Shown: positions 16,323 to 25,814, numbered from the stretch's first letter. The stretch is 64,000 nt of DNA from Kluyvera sp040932435 (GCF_040932435.1 NZ_JBFQGA010000005.1:124001-188000), one strand, 5' to 3'. Made by a program: numbers and translations. Notes: generated from the letters alone by a model not told the origin.

Positions 16323-18304
16323 GATGCCTTTTCGTCCGTCAGTTCAACCGTACGCAGGAAGAAGTCCAGCGTCTCTTCCACCGTCTGCTGCATTTCAACC
16401 GTTGGCTGCCAGTCGAGGCAACGTTTGGCGTTACGAATGCTCGGCTTACGGTGCTCAACGTCCTGATAACCCTTACCATAATAGTCGCTGCTTTCCACTT
16501 CGCGGAAACCGGCAAACGGTGGGAAACGATCGCGCAGCGGGTGACGTTCGAAGCAATCGAGCAACATTTCCGCCAGCTCTTTGATGCTCGCTTCGTTGTC
16601 AGGATTACCGATGTTGATAATCTGCCCGTCACACTGGCCATCTTTGTTTTCGATGATGCGGAACAGCGCTTCGATACCGTCGCTAATGTCGGTGAAGCAG
16701 CGTTTTTGCTTGCCACCTTCAATCAGCTTGATTGGCGAACCTTCCACCAAGTTAAGGATCAGCTGAGTGATAGCGCGAGAACTGCCAATGCGCGCAGCGT
16801 TCAGGTTATCAAGGCGTGGCCCCATCCAGTTAAACGGACGGAACAGGGTAAACTTGAGACCGGTTTTATCGCCGTAGGCCCAAATCACGCGGTCCAACAG
16901 CTGTTTGGACACTGAGTAGATCCAGCGCTGCTTGTTGATTGGCCCAACGACCAGGTTCGAGGTGTCTTCGTCGAAGTTGGCATCAGTACACATGCCGTAA
17001 ACTTCAGACGTAGACGGGAAGATGATGCGCTTGTTGTACTTCACGCAGTCGCGAATAATCTTCAGGTTTTCTTCAAAGTCCAGCTCGAACACGCGCAGCG
17101 GGTTACGGGTGTACTCAATTGGCGTGGCAATCGCCACCAGCGGCAGCACCACGTCGCATTTCTTAATGTGGTATTCAATCCACTCAGAGTGAATGCTGAT
17201 GTCCCCTTCCACAAAGTGGAAGCGCGGGCAGTCGAGGAAACGGCTGATGGCATCTGAGCCAATATCCAGGCCATAGATTTCGTAGTTATCGTCAGCCAGC
17301 AGACGCTCGGTCAGGTGGTTACCGATAAAGCCGTTCACGCCGAGGATCAGTACGCGAGTGCGGCGTTTCACGGCGGTAAATGGACGGCTGGAAAGCAGCG
17401 CACCCGCCACCAGTCCCAGCGCCGGGGCCAACTGTGCGCCCTGCATGTAGACGCCGTTTGCGCTCTGACCGGTCATAATCTCCAGCGCGCCTTCACCACA
17501 TGCCACGACCAGCGGTGCGACGGAAAGTACGGTGCCTGGTTTTGCCGCCGGCATATCGGTACGCACGCGGGACTTCCAGACAATAAATTTATTCGTGCCG
17601 ACGTAGCCAAACGCACCCGGCCACGGATCGCTCACTGCGCGCACTAGGTTATGCAGGGTCTGCGCGGATTGCTCCCAGATGAGACGACCATCTTCCGGCG
17701 TGCGACGGCCCACGTAAGTAGCCTGTGCATCGTCCTGCGCCCGCTCTTGGGTCTGACCGCTGCGGATTTTCGGCAACGCATCGCCCAACAGCATTTGGGA
17801 TGCAGAACAGAGCTTACGATGCAGCGACAGCGCAACGTCAGAATCCGCAATCGCTACGGACTGCTGGGCCACAATGTCCCCGGCATCGGCACGATGGGTC
17901 ATACGGTGCAGCGTGACGCCGGTTTCTTTCTCACCGTTCACCAGCACCCAGTTCAGCGGCGCGCGGCCACGATAAGCGGGCAGCAGCGAACCGTGCAGGT
18001 TGAACGCGCCTTTTGGCGCAAGCTTGAGGATTTCATCACACAGCAGATTGCGATAGTAGAAGGAGAAAATCACCTCCGGTGACATCGCGCGGATACGGTC
18101 AACCCACAGCGGGTGGTTAACGTCCTCCGGTGCATACACGGTGATCCCCTGCTCCGCAGCCAGACGGGCGACGGAGCCAAAGAAATTATTCTCACCGGCG
18201 TTATCCGGGTGAGTAAAAATCGCCTCGATGTCGTATCCGGCATCCAGCAATGCCTGAATACCGGTGCAACCCATGTCGTGATAGGCAAATACAACAGCTT
18301 TCAT
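16319..18304 (-). CDS. arnA: Bifunctional UDP-GlcA decarboxylase / UDP-Ara4N formyltransferase ArnA
   Basis: Two cytosolic enzymes in one chain of 661 residues. The N-terminal formyltransferase domain (about 1-300) uses 10-formyl-tetrahydrofolate; its catalytic block FNLHGSLLPAYRGRAPLNW contains the Asn/His pair. The C-terminal domain (about 315-660) oxidatively decarboxylates UDP-glucuronate. It begins with the NAD-binding GVNGFIGNHL and has the short-chain YxxxK motif in YSVSKQLLD. Second enzyme of the pathway and third gene of the operon. It overlaps arnC by one base. Confidence 0.98.
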   Translation of the reverse strand: MKAVVFAYHDMGCTGIQALLDAGYDIEAIFTHPDNAGENNFFGSVARLAAEQGITVYAPEDVNHPLWVDRIRAMSPEVIFSFYYRNLLCDEILKLAPKGAFNLHGSLLPAYRGRAPLNWVLVNGEKETGVTLHRMTHRADAGDIVAQQSVAIADSDVALSLHRKLCSASQMLLGDALPKIRSGQTQERAQDDAQATYVGRRTPEDGRLIWEQSAQTLHNLVRAVSDPWPGAFGYVGTNKFIVWKSRVRTDMPAAKPGTVLSVAPLVVACGEGALEIMTGQSANGVYMQGAQLAPALGLVAGALLSSRPFTAVKRRTRVLILGVNGFIGNHLTERLLADDNYEIYGLDIGSDAISRFLDCPRFHFVEGDISIHSEWIEYHIKKCDVVLPLVAIATPIEYTRNPLRVFELDFEENLKIIRDCVKYNKRIIFPSTSEVYGMCTDANFDEDTSNLVVGPINKQRWIYSVSKQLLDRVIWAYGDKTGLKFTLFRPFNWMGPRLDNLNAARIGSSRAITQLILNLVEGSPIKLIEGGKQKRCFTDISDGIEALFRIIENKDGQCDGQIINIGNPDNEASIKELAEMLLDCFERHPLRDRFPPFAGFREVESSDYYGKGYQDVEHRKPSIRNAKRCLDWQPTVEMQQTVEETLDFFLRTVELTDEKAS

Positions 18305-19284
18305 TAACGATTTTCCTCTTCAGAGACCAGGCTTTCCTGGCGTACAACACGTTGAATAAAGTAGCGGGGACGGGCGCGAACATCGTTATAGATGCGGCCG
18401 ATATATTCCCCAAGCAGGCCCATGCCAATGAACTGGGCGCCGATAAACATGAACAAAATGGCAAAAAGCATGAACACGCCGTCCCCCGCCCATTCAGCGC
18501 CGAGGACTAAACGCAGCACCACCAGCAGGATGGAGAAGCCAAAACCGAGGGCGGCGATGATGCTGCCGACCACGCTCAGCAGACGTAGCGGCGTGGTGGT
18601 TAAACAGGTCACCAGGTCGTACATCAGGTTAATCAGGCGCATAAAGCTGTATTTCGAGTCACCGAATTCGCGTTCGGCGTGGTGCACCGGAATTTCCACG
18701 GCGCGGCGAGCGAAGGTGTTCGCCAGGATAGGAATAAAGGTGCTGCGCTCGTGACAGTTGAGCATCGCGTCGATGATGTGACGGCGATAGGCGCGAAGCA
18801 TGCAGCCGTAATCCCCCATCGCTTTACCGGTGGTACGTTGAATCAGTCGGTTGATCATCTTTGAGGCGGTTTTACGGAACACGCTGTCTTGGCGGTTTTG
18901 TCGTACGGTACCGACTACGTCATAACCTTCATCGGCTTTTTCTACCAAACGCGGGATTTCTTCCGGTGGGTTTTGCAAGTCGGCATCAAGGGTAATAATT
19001 AAGTCGCCTGTCACGTGGCTAAAGCCAGCCATAATCGCCGAGTGCTGGCCGTAGTTACGGTTTAAAAGCACCGCCACGACATGGCTGTCGGGCGCTTCGG
19101 CGGCTTCTACCAGCATACGCGCGGAGTCGTCGCTGCTGCCGTCATCGACCAACAGAATTTCGTAGTCGCGGTTTAGCAGCGCACAGGCTGCATCGGTGCG
19201 ACGAATCAGCTCCGGCAGGCTCTCCTGCTCGTTGTAAACCGGGATAACGACGGAGACTTTGGTGACCTTCGGGTATTCAAACAT
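18304..19284 (-). CDS. arnC: Undecaprenyl-phosphate formylaminoarabinose transferase ArnC
   Basis: GT2 family glycosyltransferase of 326 residues that transfers the formylated sugar from UDP to undecaprenyl phosphate. The DDGSSDDS and DADLQNPPEEIP motifs form the nucleotide and metal site. Two C-terminal membrane helices (around 235-295) anchor it to the inner membrane. It starts just after the arnB stop. Confidence 0.97.
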   Translation of the reverse strand: MFEYPKVTKVSVVIPVYNEQESLPELIRRTDAACALLNRDYEILLVDDGSSDDSARMLVEAAEAPDSHVVAVLLNRNYGQHSAIMAGFSHVTGDLIITLDADLQNPPEEIPRLVEKADEGYDVVGTVRQNRQDSVFRKTASKMINRLIQRTTGKAMGDYGCMLRAYRRHIIDAMLNCHERSTFIPILANTFARRAVEIPVHHAEREFGDSKYSFMRLINLMYDLVTCLTTTPLRLLSVVGSIIAALGFGFSILLVVLRLVLGAEWAGDGVFMLFAILFMFIGAQFIGMGLLGEYIGRIYNDVRARPRYFIQRVVRQESLVSEEENR

Positions 19285-19285
19285 A

Positions 19286-20425
19286 TTAACGTCCTGCTAA
19301 CTGATGGAGTGCCGTCATCACGCGATTGACGTCGTCATCGGTCATATCCGGGAAAAGAGGGATCGAGCAGATACGTGCGCTGTTCCATTCGGTATTTGGT
19401 AGCGACAGCTCCGGGAAACGCTCGCGGTAATATTTCTGCGTATGCGCGGCGCGAAAATGCAGACCGGTGCCGATGCCTTTGGCCTTCAACTGTTCCATCA
19501 GCGCATCGCGGCTAATGCCGCAGCGTTGCTCGTCAACGCGGATAATAAACAGATGCCAAGCGTGCAGGTGCGACCAAGTCGGTACAGCCAGCGGCTGGAA
19601 CGGCGTGTCCGCCAATGCCTCGGTATAGCGCTCGGCAATTTCGCTACGGCGCTGATTGGCGTGACCCAGTTTTCCCAGTTGCACGAGCGCTAGCGCCGCA
19701 TTGATATCTGCAAGGTTGTATTTAAAGCCGGGGCTAATCACCTCTGCCTGCGGCGCGCGTCCAAGGGTCTGGCGGTCGTAAGCATCAACACCGAGACCGT
19801 GGAACTTCAGACTGCGAATACGATTCGCCAGCTGTTCGTCGTCGGTGACAATCAGGCCCCCTTCGGCACAGGTCATATTCTTGATGGCATGGAAGGAGAA
19901 AATGGCCGTACCTTGCCAGCCAACATGGCGGTTTTTGTAGTAGGTGCCTGCCGCATGGGCAGCATCTTCAATCACCGCAATACCATGACGTTCCGCGACG
20001 CCACGAATGCCATCGATATCGGCCGGTGCGCCGGCATAATGCACAGGGATAATCGCTTTGGTTCGCGGCGTAATGGCCGCTTCAACGGCCTCTGGCGTCA
20101 CCATCAGGTTGTCACGATCAACATCGATCATGACCGGCGTGGCGCCCAGCAACACGATCATGTTGAGGGTGGAAACCCAAGTCTGGGAGGGAGTGATAAC
20201 TTCATCGCCGGGGCCAATGCCCAGTGCCATCAACGCCACATGCATCCCACCGGTGGCAGAACTGACGGCAATAGCAAAACGGTTCCCGGTTAAGGCGCAA
20301 AAGGCCTCTTCCAGCGCCTGATTCTTCGGCCCGGTGGTTATCCAACCGGATTGCAGCACTTCTTTGAGCGCTGCGAACTCCGCTTCGCCCATAGAAGGAC
20401 GGGAAAACGGCAGAAAATCACTCAT
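19286..20425 (-). CDS. arnB: UDP-Ara4O aminotransferase ArnB
   Basis: PLP-dependent DegT/DnrJ/EryC1-family transaminase of 379 residues that makes UDP-4-amino-arabinose using glutamate. The PLP lysine lies in FSFHAIKNMTCAEGG, and the cofactor-binding EDAAHAAG is present. First gene of the arnBCADTEF operon, with a PmrA-like box about 145 bp upstream of the start. In E. coli the operon sits at a different chromosomal place. Confidence 0.97.
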   Translation of the reverse strand: MSDFLPFSRPSMGEAEFAALKEVLQSGWITTGPKNQALEEAFCALTGNRFAIAVSSATGGMHVALMALGIGPGDEVITPSQTWVSTLNMIVLLGATPVMIDVDRDNLMVTPEAVEAAITPRTKAIIPVHYAGAPADIDGIRGVAERHGIAVIEDAAHAAGTYYKNRHVGWQGTAIFSFHAIKNMTCAEGGLIVTDDEQLANRIRSLKFHGLGVDAYDRQTLGRAPQAEVISPGFKYNLADINAALALVQLGKLGHANQRRSEIAERYTEALADTPFQPLAVPTWSHLHAWHLFIIRVDEQRCGISRDALMEQLKAKGIGTGLHFRAAHTQKYYRERFPELSLPNTEWNSARICSIPLFPDMTDDDVNRVMTALHQLAGR

Positions 20426-20569
20426 GAACGTTCCTTACCCTATTTCTCAAATGAGCACACCTGACGGGTGAATAAATATTAACGATAGTTGTTTTGTTAA
20501 AATCAGGAGTGACATAGACATGATATTTAAACCGGCAACATTCGATGACGGTTAAAGTAACAGCGTTAT

Positions 20570-20586
20570 CTTAGGATAAGATTAAG
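20570..20586 (-). promoter_or_regulatory. PmrA-like box upstream of arnB
   Basis: Read on the minus strand, CTTAATCTTATCCTAAG is two half-sites (CTTAAT and CCTAAG) spaced by 5 bp, close to the PmrA consensus of YTTAAK repeats; the second half-site has one mismatch. A -10-like TACTTT follows at 20559-20554. Position and target fit PmrA activation of arn under polymyxin, Fe(III) or low Mg. Assigned by pattern only. Confidence 0.7.
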
Positions 20587-20670
20587 AAAGAAGGAGGAGA
20601 GGAGACAATAAATAATTACTAAACAGAATCAATAGTTTATTACTCTGCCAGCTTGCTGTTTTTGTTGCAA

Positions 20671-20700
20671 TAAAAAGCCCAGTTTACATGCTAACTGGGC
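20671..20700 (-). terminator. Terminator downstream of padC
   Basis: GCCCAGTT (20677-20684) and AACTGGGC (20693-20700) form a perfect 8-bp stem. Read on the minus strand it is followed by TTTTTATT, so it terminates minus-strand transcription from padC before the arnB promoter region. Confidence 0.88.
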
Positions 20701-20812
20701 GTGGGTTCACATTATTCAACGCGAGCTCAACGAAGATTTTATTTAAAGATAAAATTAATCTTCGTTGCATATTAGTGTAATAAAAAACGTATGTAGCTGC
20801 ACTTAACAATTA

Positions 20813-21316
20813 TTACAAATTAGCGGGGAAATTTTTTGGTAATTCACTCGCCGCACAGTTAATAACGCTATCGTTATTGGCACCACAGTCGCGCACAAAG
20901 GTAATGGTGGCAAATTCATCAATCACTTCCGTCGGATACGCCGGGCCGGCATCGCGGTAAGCATTCATCAGCGGAATGTGGTCGTTCTGGAAGCAGACCG
21001 TTTTTTCAGGGTTATTCATCACCCAACGCGGGAAGAAGATCGTGCCGTGGAACAGTTTATCCCCGAGATTGACGATAAGGCTCACGTCGGTGCCGGTAGG
21101 TTCCGTCCAAGAAATTTTGTAGATGCTTTCGCCAACGCGAACGATGTACGCCTGCTGGTCTTTCACCCAGCGGTTTGCCACGATGCCGCTGTGAATGCGG
21201 TAATCCAGCGTGGTGTCGTTTTTGACGTAAATTTCGTAGTTCCAGCCGTTATCGTAGGTATAGACCAGATGTTTGCCAACAAAACCGCTCAAATCATGTT
21301 TATCAAAGTTGCTCAT
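20813..21316 (-). CDS. padC: Phenolic acid decarboxylase
   Basis: Non-oxidative decarboxylase that turns hydroxycinnamic acids (p-coumaric, ferulic, caffeic) into 4-vinylphenols, detoxifying plant phenolics. It has 167 residues, the family length. The lipocalin-like fold signature is seen in GKHLVYTYDNGWNYEIYVKN, with IHSGIVANRWV, the catalytic Tyr/Arg region and the conserved FPRWV. The gene is cytosolic and stands alone, divergent from a LysR-type regulator across about 100 bp. That arrangement suggests substrate-responsive control. It is absent from E. coli K-12 at this place and suggests contact with plant material. Confidence 0.93.
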   Translation of the reverse strand: MSNFDKHDLSGFVGKHLVYTYDNGWNYEIYVKNDTTLDYRIHSGIVANRWVKDQQAYIVRVGESIYKISWTEPTGTDVSLIVNLGDKLFHGTIFFPRWVMNNPEKTVCFQNDHIPLMNAYRDAGPAYPTEVIDEFATITFVRDCGANNDSVINCAASELPKNFPANL

Positions 21317-21415
21317 AATGAAATCTCCTTGTGTCGATGCAGAGATCTTATTGCTTTATAAATCGAATGAATAACGCTATGTTTTAATGAAATTAATCTA
21401 AATTTTGAATCAATC

Positions 21416-22282
21416 ATGCACAAAACGACGCTGGAACAATGGGCTTTGCTCGAGAAGGTGGTTGAGCTGGGCAGCTTTGCCAAAGCCGCCGAACAAACCA
21501 ACCGTAGTCAGTCATCGGTAAGCTATAACCTGGCGCTGCTGCAGGAACGTCTGGGGGCTGCCCTACTGGTGCCGGAAGGACGGCGCGCGGTATTAACGCC
21601 GGCAGGCGAGTTGCTTCTGGGCCAGGTAAAACCGCTGCTGAAGGCCTTTACTCGCGTGGAAAGCCGCGCCGCGACACTGCGTGAGGGAATGCGCACCCGG
21701 CTCGATCTGGTCGTCGACAGCATCTTTCCCCGCCAGCGACTGTTCGCCATCCTGCGCCAGTTTCAGCAACGCTATCCGCAAACCCTCGTTCGCTTAACGG
21801 AAGTGCTGGAGAACGCCAATAGTCATGACGTGGCGCAGAGCGAGGCGGATGTGATGGTATTAACGCGCCGTCAGGACATCACCGGGCGCGGAGAATGGTT
21901 GATGAATATCGATTTTGTCGCCGTTGCTCACCGCGATCACCCTTTATTTAGCCATCAAGGGACGCTCAATGATGAGCTTTTGCGCGCTTGGCCGCTTATC
22001 CGTATTGCCGACAGCGACAACGATCGGTTGGCAGGTCGTGACGCATGGACGTTTTCCACCATTGATGCGGCGATCGATGCGGTGATGTATCAGGTGGGAT
22101 ATGGCTGGCTGCCGGAGGAGCGCATTCAAACGGAACTGGCACAGGGAATATTAAGGCCCTTGCCGCTGAGCCATGGCGTTCGCCGCGCCACGCCGCTGCA
22201 TCTGATCGTCAAACAGGATTTAACCCCGCTCGACGACCAGGTTGAGATGCTGCTGGCGTTGTTTAGTCAGCAAGAGAAATAG
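21416..22282 (+). CDS. LysR-family regulator, probable padC activator
   Basis: 288 residues. The N-terminal winged helix-turn-helix (residues 8-65) includes GSFAKAAEQTNRSQSSVSYNLALLQERLGAALL, and a periplasmic-binding-protein-like effector domain follows. It is divergent from padC with a 99-bp shared gap that is AT-rich enough to hold LysR T-N11-A sites. Control of padC is inferred from this layout. The effector is probably a hydroxycinnamate, though no residue proves it. Confidence 0.85.
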   Translation: MHKTTLEQWALLEKVVELGSFAKAAEQTNRSQSSVSYNLALLQERLGAALLVPEGRRAVLTPAGELLLGQVKPLLKAFTRVESRAATLREGMRTRLDLVVDSIFPRQRLFAILRQFQQRYPQTLVRLTEVLENANSHDVAQSEADVMVLTRRQDITGRGEWLMNIDFVAVAHRDHPLFSHQGTLNDELLRAWPLIRIADSDNDRLAGRDAWTFSTIDAAIDAVMYQVGYGWLPEERIQTELAQGILRPLPLSHGVRRATPLHLIVKQDLTPLDDQVEMLLALFSQQEK

Positions 22283-22287
22283 TGCGT

Positions 22288-23478
22288 TTACTCTGTCAGT
22301 GCCTGCGCACAGGCCCAGGCGCTAGCCCAAGCCCATTGGAAATTGTATCCGCCGAGCCAGCCGGTGACGTCCATGACTTCGCCAATGAAGAACAACCCCG
22401 GCGCTTTTTTGGCTTCCATAGTACGCGATGACAGTTCGTTGGTATCAACGCCGCCGAGGGTCACTTCCGCCGTACGATAGCCTTCGGTGCCATTGGGCTG
22501 TACGCGCCAGTTAGACAGGGTTTCTACCAATGTTTGCTGCTCGCGAACATTGAGCTGCTTTAACGTCACGTCCGGGATCTGTCCAAGCTGCTGTAGACAT
22601 TCCACCAAGCGTTTTGGTAGCTGCATTGCTAAGGTATTTTTCAGGCTCTGGTTAGGATGCTCGGCCCGCTGAACGTCGAGGAAGTCGGCGAGATCAACGT
22701 CTGGCAGCAGGTTAATGCTGACAAACTCACCCGCTTGCCAGAAGCTTGAAATTTGCAGCACTGCTGGCCCAGAAAGGCCGCGATGGGTGAAAAGCAGGTT
22801 TTCGCGGAAAGTCGTTCCGTCCTGCGCGGTGATGGTCGACGGTACGGAGACGCCGGACAACACCTGGAATTGTTCAAGCATCGGTTTATGCAGCGTAAAT
22901 GGCACCAGACCTGCGCGGGTTGGCAGCACCTTTAAACCGAACTGTTCGGCAATTTTATAACCGAATGGTGAAGCACCCAGGCCCGGCATCGACAGGCCAC
23001 CGCTGGCAATGACGAGCTTATCCGCAGCCACCACGTCGCCATTCACTTGTAGGGTGTACCCTTCGTCGTCCCGGCTCACACTGAGAATTTCGCTGCGCAA
23101 ACGGGTCGTCACATTGCCCTTTTCACACTCAGCCACCAGCATTGCGACAATCTGTTCGGCGGAGTCATCGCAGAATAACTGGCCGAGCGTCTTTTCATGC
23201 CAAGCAATACCGTGCTTACCGACCAAGTCGATAAAGTCCCACTGGGTATAGCGCGCCAGAGCAGATTTGCAAAAATGCGGGTTTTGGCTGAGATAAGCGG
23301 CGGGTTCAACATAAAGGTTAGTGAAATTGCAGCGACCGCCGCCGGACATCAAAATTTTACGTCCCGGCTTTTTACCGTTATCCAGCAGCAAAACGCGACG
23401 TCCCGCCTGTCCAGCCATGGCTGCACAAAACATTCCCGCCGCGCCAGCACCCACTACAATGGCATCAAACCTTTCCAC
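22288..23478 (-). CDS. yhiN: FAD-dependent oxidoreductase YhiN (BaiN/HI0933 family)
   Basis: Flavoprotein of 396 residues with the N-terminal dinucleotide-binding VVGAGAAGMFCAAMAGQ and the family blocks GRKILMSGGGRCNFTN and GEVMDVTGWLGGYNFQWAWASG-like C-terminus (here GGYNFQWAWASAW). Substrate unknown. It is divergent from pitA as in E. coli. It ends about 5 bp after the LysR stop on the other strand, so the two are tightly convergent. Confidence 0.93.
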   Translation of the reverse strand: MERFDAIVVGAGAAGMFCAAMAGQAGRRVLLLDNGKKPGRKILMSGGGRCNFTNLYVEPAAYLSQNPHFCKSALARYTQWDFIDLVGKHGIAWHEKTLGQLFCDDSAEQIVAMLVAECEKGNVTTRLRSEILSVSRDDEGYTLQVNGDVVAADKLVIASGGLSMPGLGASPFGYKIAEQFGLKVLPTRAGLVPFTLHKPMLEQFQVLSGVSVPSTITAQDGTTFRENLLFTHRGLSGPAVLQISSFWQAGEFVSINLLPDVDLADFLDVQRAEHPNQSLKNTLAMQLPKRLVECLQQLGQIPDVTLKQLNVREQQTLVETLSNWRVQPNGTEGYRTAEVTLGGVDTNELSSRTMEAKKAPGLFFIGEVMDVTGWLGGYNFQWAWASAWACAQALTE

Positions 23479-23708
23479 GCACTATCCTCAACATAGGTAT
23501 TGTCGGGAAGTGTAAATTTTTCATGGATGTCATACCAGTGAAATATCCACAAAGCCGACTTATCTGATTGATACAATGGAAATAATTATTTGCAGTCACT
23601 GACAAGGCGCAGATAATTATCAAAAAAAATAGAGATTTCACTTTGCCCGCGCTGCCAAAGTCCCTGATAATGCCGCGCGTTCATGACCTCAAAATGGCGT
23701 AACGTCCT

Positions 23709-25196
23709 ATGTTACATTTGTTCGCTGGCCTGGATTTACATACCGGGCTGTTGTTAGTTTTGGCACTTGTGTTCGTTCTTTTCTACGAAGCTATTAACGG
23801 CTTCCACGATACGGCTAATGCGGTTGCCACCGTGATTTATACTCGCGCCATGCGCTCGCAGCTTGCGGTTGCAATGGCAGCAATCTTTAACTTCCTCGGC
23901 GTTCTGTTGGGCGGTCTGAGTGTAGCTTATGCCATTGTGCATATGTTGCCGACGGATCTTCTGCTCAATATGGGCTCCGCGCACGGCCTAGCCATGGTCT
24001 TTTCCATGCTGCTGGCTGCTATCATCTGGAACCTCGGCACCTGGTACTTCGGTCTGCCTGCCTCCAGTTCCCACACGCTGATTGGTGCAATCATCGGTAT
24101 TGGTTTAACCAATGCGCTGATGACCGGTACTTCAGTGGTCGATGCGCTCAACATTCCGAAAGTGATTAACATTTTCGCCTCGTTGATCATCTCGCCAATT
24201 GTGGGTCTGGTTGTTGCTGGCGGCTTGATTTTCCTGCTGCGCCGTTACTGGAGCGGTACCAAGAAACGCGCCCGTATCCACCTGACCCCTGCTGAACGTG
24301 AAAAGAAAGACGGTAAGAAAAAGCCGCCATTCTGGACCCGTATTGCTCTGATCCTCTCTGCAATTGGCGTGGCATTCTCCCACGGTGCAAACGACGGTCA
24401 GAAAGGCATTGGTCTGGTAATGCTGGTGCTGATTGGCGTAGCGCCCGCAGGTTTCGTGGTCAATATGAACGCTTCCGGTTACGAAATTACCCGTACCCGT
24501 GATGCGGTCAACAACGTTGAAACCTTCTTCCAACAGCGCCCTGAGCTGCTGCAGAAAGTGGCCAACAATGCTGAGCAGTTGACCCCTGAAGCGATGGCTG
24601 CCGTTGAGTTCCATTGCCATCCGGCGAACACGATGAATGCGCTCGACCGGACAAAAGCCATGCTCAATGGTATCGAAAGCTACGATAAGCTCTCTGTAGA
24701 GCAGCGTGGCCAGCTACGTCGCATCATGCTGTGCATCTCTGATACTACCGATAAAGTGGCGAAGATGCCGGAAGTGAACGCTGAAGACCAGCGTCTGCTG
24801 AAGAAGCTGAAAACCGACATGCTGAGCACCATTGAGTACGCGCCTGTCTGGATTATCATGGCCGTCGCACTGGCGCTGGGCATTGGTACGATGATCGGCT
24901 GGCGTCGCGTGGCAACCACTATCGGTGAGAAAATCGGTAAGAAAGGTATGACCTACGCGCAAGGTATGGCAGCGCAGATGACCTCTGCTGTCTCCATCGG
25001 TCTGGCAAGCTATACCGGGATGCCGGTCTCGACTACCCACGTACTGTCGTCCTCCGTGGCGGGTACCATGGTGGTTGACGGCGGCGGTCTGCAAAGAAAA
25101 ACCGTGACCAACATCCTGATGGCCTGGGTCTTCACATTACCGGCATCGATTCTGTTGTCTGGTGTGCTGTACTGGCTGTCTCTGAAGCTTATCTAA
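23709..25196 (+). CDS. pitA: Low-affinity phosphate / metal-phosphate transporter PitA
   Basis: Proton-coupled carrier of neutral metal-phosphate complexes, and so also an entry route for zinc. It has 495 residues (499 in E. coli). The two inverted PiT signature repeats are present: GFHDTANAVATVIYTRAM near the N-terminus and FSHGANDGQKGIGLVMLVLIG mid-protein. A hydrophilic central loop carries FHCHPANTMNAL. A terminator follows directly. Start at ATG 23709. Confidence 0.97.
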   Translation: MLHLFAGLDLHTGLLLVLALVFVLFYEAINGFHDTANAVATVIYTRAMRSQLAVAMAAIFNFLGVLLGGLSVAYAIVHMLPTDLLLNMGSAHGLAMVFSMLLAAIIWNLGTWYFGLPASSSHTLIGAIIGIGLTNALMTGTSVVDALNIPKVINIFASLIISPIVGLVVAGGLIFLLRRYWSGTKKRARIHLTPAEREKKDGKKKPPFWTRIALILSAIGVAFSHGANDGQKGIGLVMLVLIGVAPAGFVVNMNASGYEITRTRDAVNNVETFFQQRPELLQKVANNAEQLTPEAMAAVEFHCHPANTMNALDRTKAMLNGIESYDKLSVEQRGQLRRIMLCISDTTDKVAKMPEVNAEDQRLLKKLKTDMLSTIEYAPVWIIMAVALALGIGTMIGWRRVATTIGEKIGKKGMTYAQGMAAQMTSAVSIGLASYTGMPVSTTHVLSSSVAGTMVVDGGGLQRKTVTNILMAWVFTLPASILLSGVLYWLSLKLI

Positions 25197-25213
25197 GCAT
25201 CAGACATAAAGAG

Positions 25214-25245
25214 AAACGGGTCAGGAAACTGGCCCGTTTTTTTTT
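25214..25245 (+). terminator. pitA rho-independent terminator
   Basis: AAACGGGTCAG (25214-25224) pairs with CTGGCCCGTTT (25229-25239) around a GAAA tetraloop, allowing one G-T pair, and is followed by a run of nine T. The convergent uspB gene ends at 25248, so termination is at the very edge of that gene. Confidence 0.95.
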
Positions 25246-25247
25246 GC

Positions 25248-25583
25248 TCAGTGCCAAATCATCAATCCAATCATACTGATGACGACCAAACCGCACAGGG
25301 CGCTGGTCAAAATAAACTGGCGACGGAGCCTTTCACAACGGCGGATAAATTCCTCGTCGTGATGATCGCGGTAGCGCTGATAGTAAATATACCCTACTAG
25401 GCGCATCTGTTTGCTGGGCTGTCCGTGCGAAGTGAAGAAACCCCCTCCATCCACATACTGATAAAGCAACGGATCGCAACCACGAAGCACCACTAATAGC
25501 GCGCGTAATGAAGAGTAGTAACGCGCCATGTTCACTATGCAAACCACGCATAACGCCCAAAACAATGCGATTGTGCTAATCAT
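25248..25583 (-). CDS. uspB: Universal stress protein B
   Basis: Small inner membrane protein (111 residues) with an N-terminal and a C-terminal membrane helix, needed for ethanol resistance in stationary phase in E. coli and induced by RpoS there. The start at ATG 25583 gives MISTIALFWALCVVCIVNMARYY, matching E. coli; the frame runs 30 codons further upstream without conservation. It is divergent from uspA and convergent with pitA. Confidence 0.95.
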   Translation of the reverse strand: MISTIALFWALCVVCIVNMARYYSSLRALLVVLRGCDPLLYQYVDGGGFFTSHGQPSKQMRLVGYIYYQRYRDHHDEEFIRRCERLRRQFILTSALCGLVVISMIGLMIWH

Positions 25584-25814
25584 ACATCCCCCCCGGCGTC
25601 CGCCCACAAAGCAAAGCTTCTGAACTACCGCATCCCAATGCCCTGTAAGACAATTCAGTGAAAGAATGAACAAAAGTCGATCCAGTTCGCGTTTTAATAT
25701 CCGAACGGCTCATTTAATAGTGTAGGAGATCCGTTAAATTTTTTACCACAAGGTTAATCGTTATCAATACGTAACACGGAAAAATTTGTTTAACTAATTG
25801 GCGAACCGGATGCA

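Larger units (their letters stand above)
20426..20812. other. 387-bp gene-free, AT-rich region between arnB and padC
   Basis: No coding frame is supported. It holds the PmrA-like box (20570-20586), a purine-rich tract AAGAAAGAAGGAGGAGAGGAG near 20583-20604, the padC terminator hairpin (20677-20700) and a second, longer inverted repeat: arms AACGAAGATT at 20729-20738 and AATCTTCGTT at 20757-20766, with an AT-rich interior that also pairs. The region is clearly more AT-rich than the flanking genes. Confidence 0.8.
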
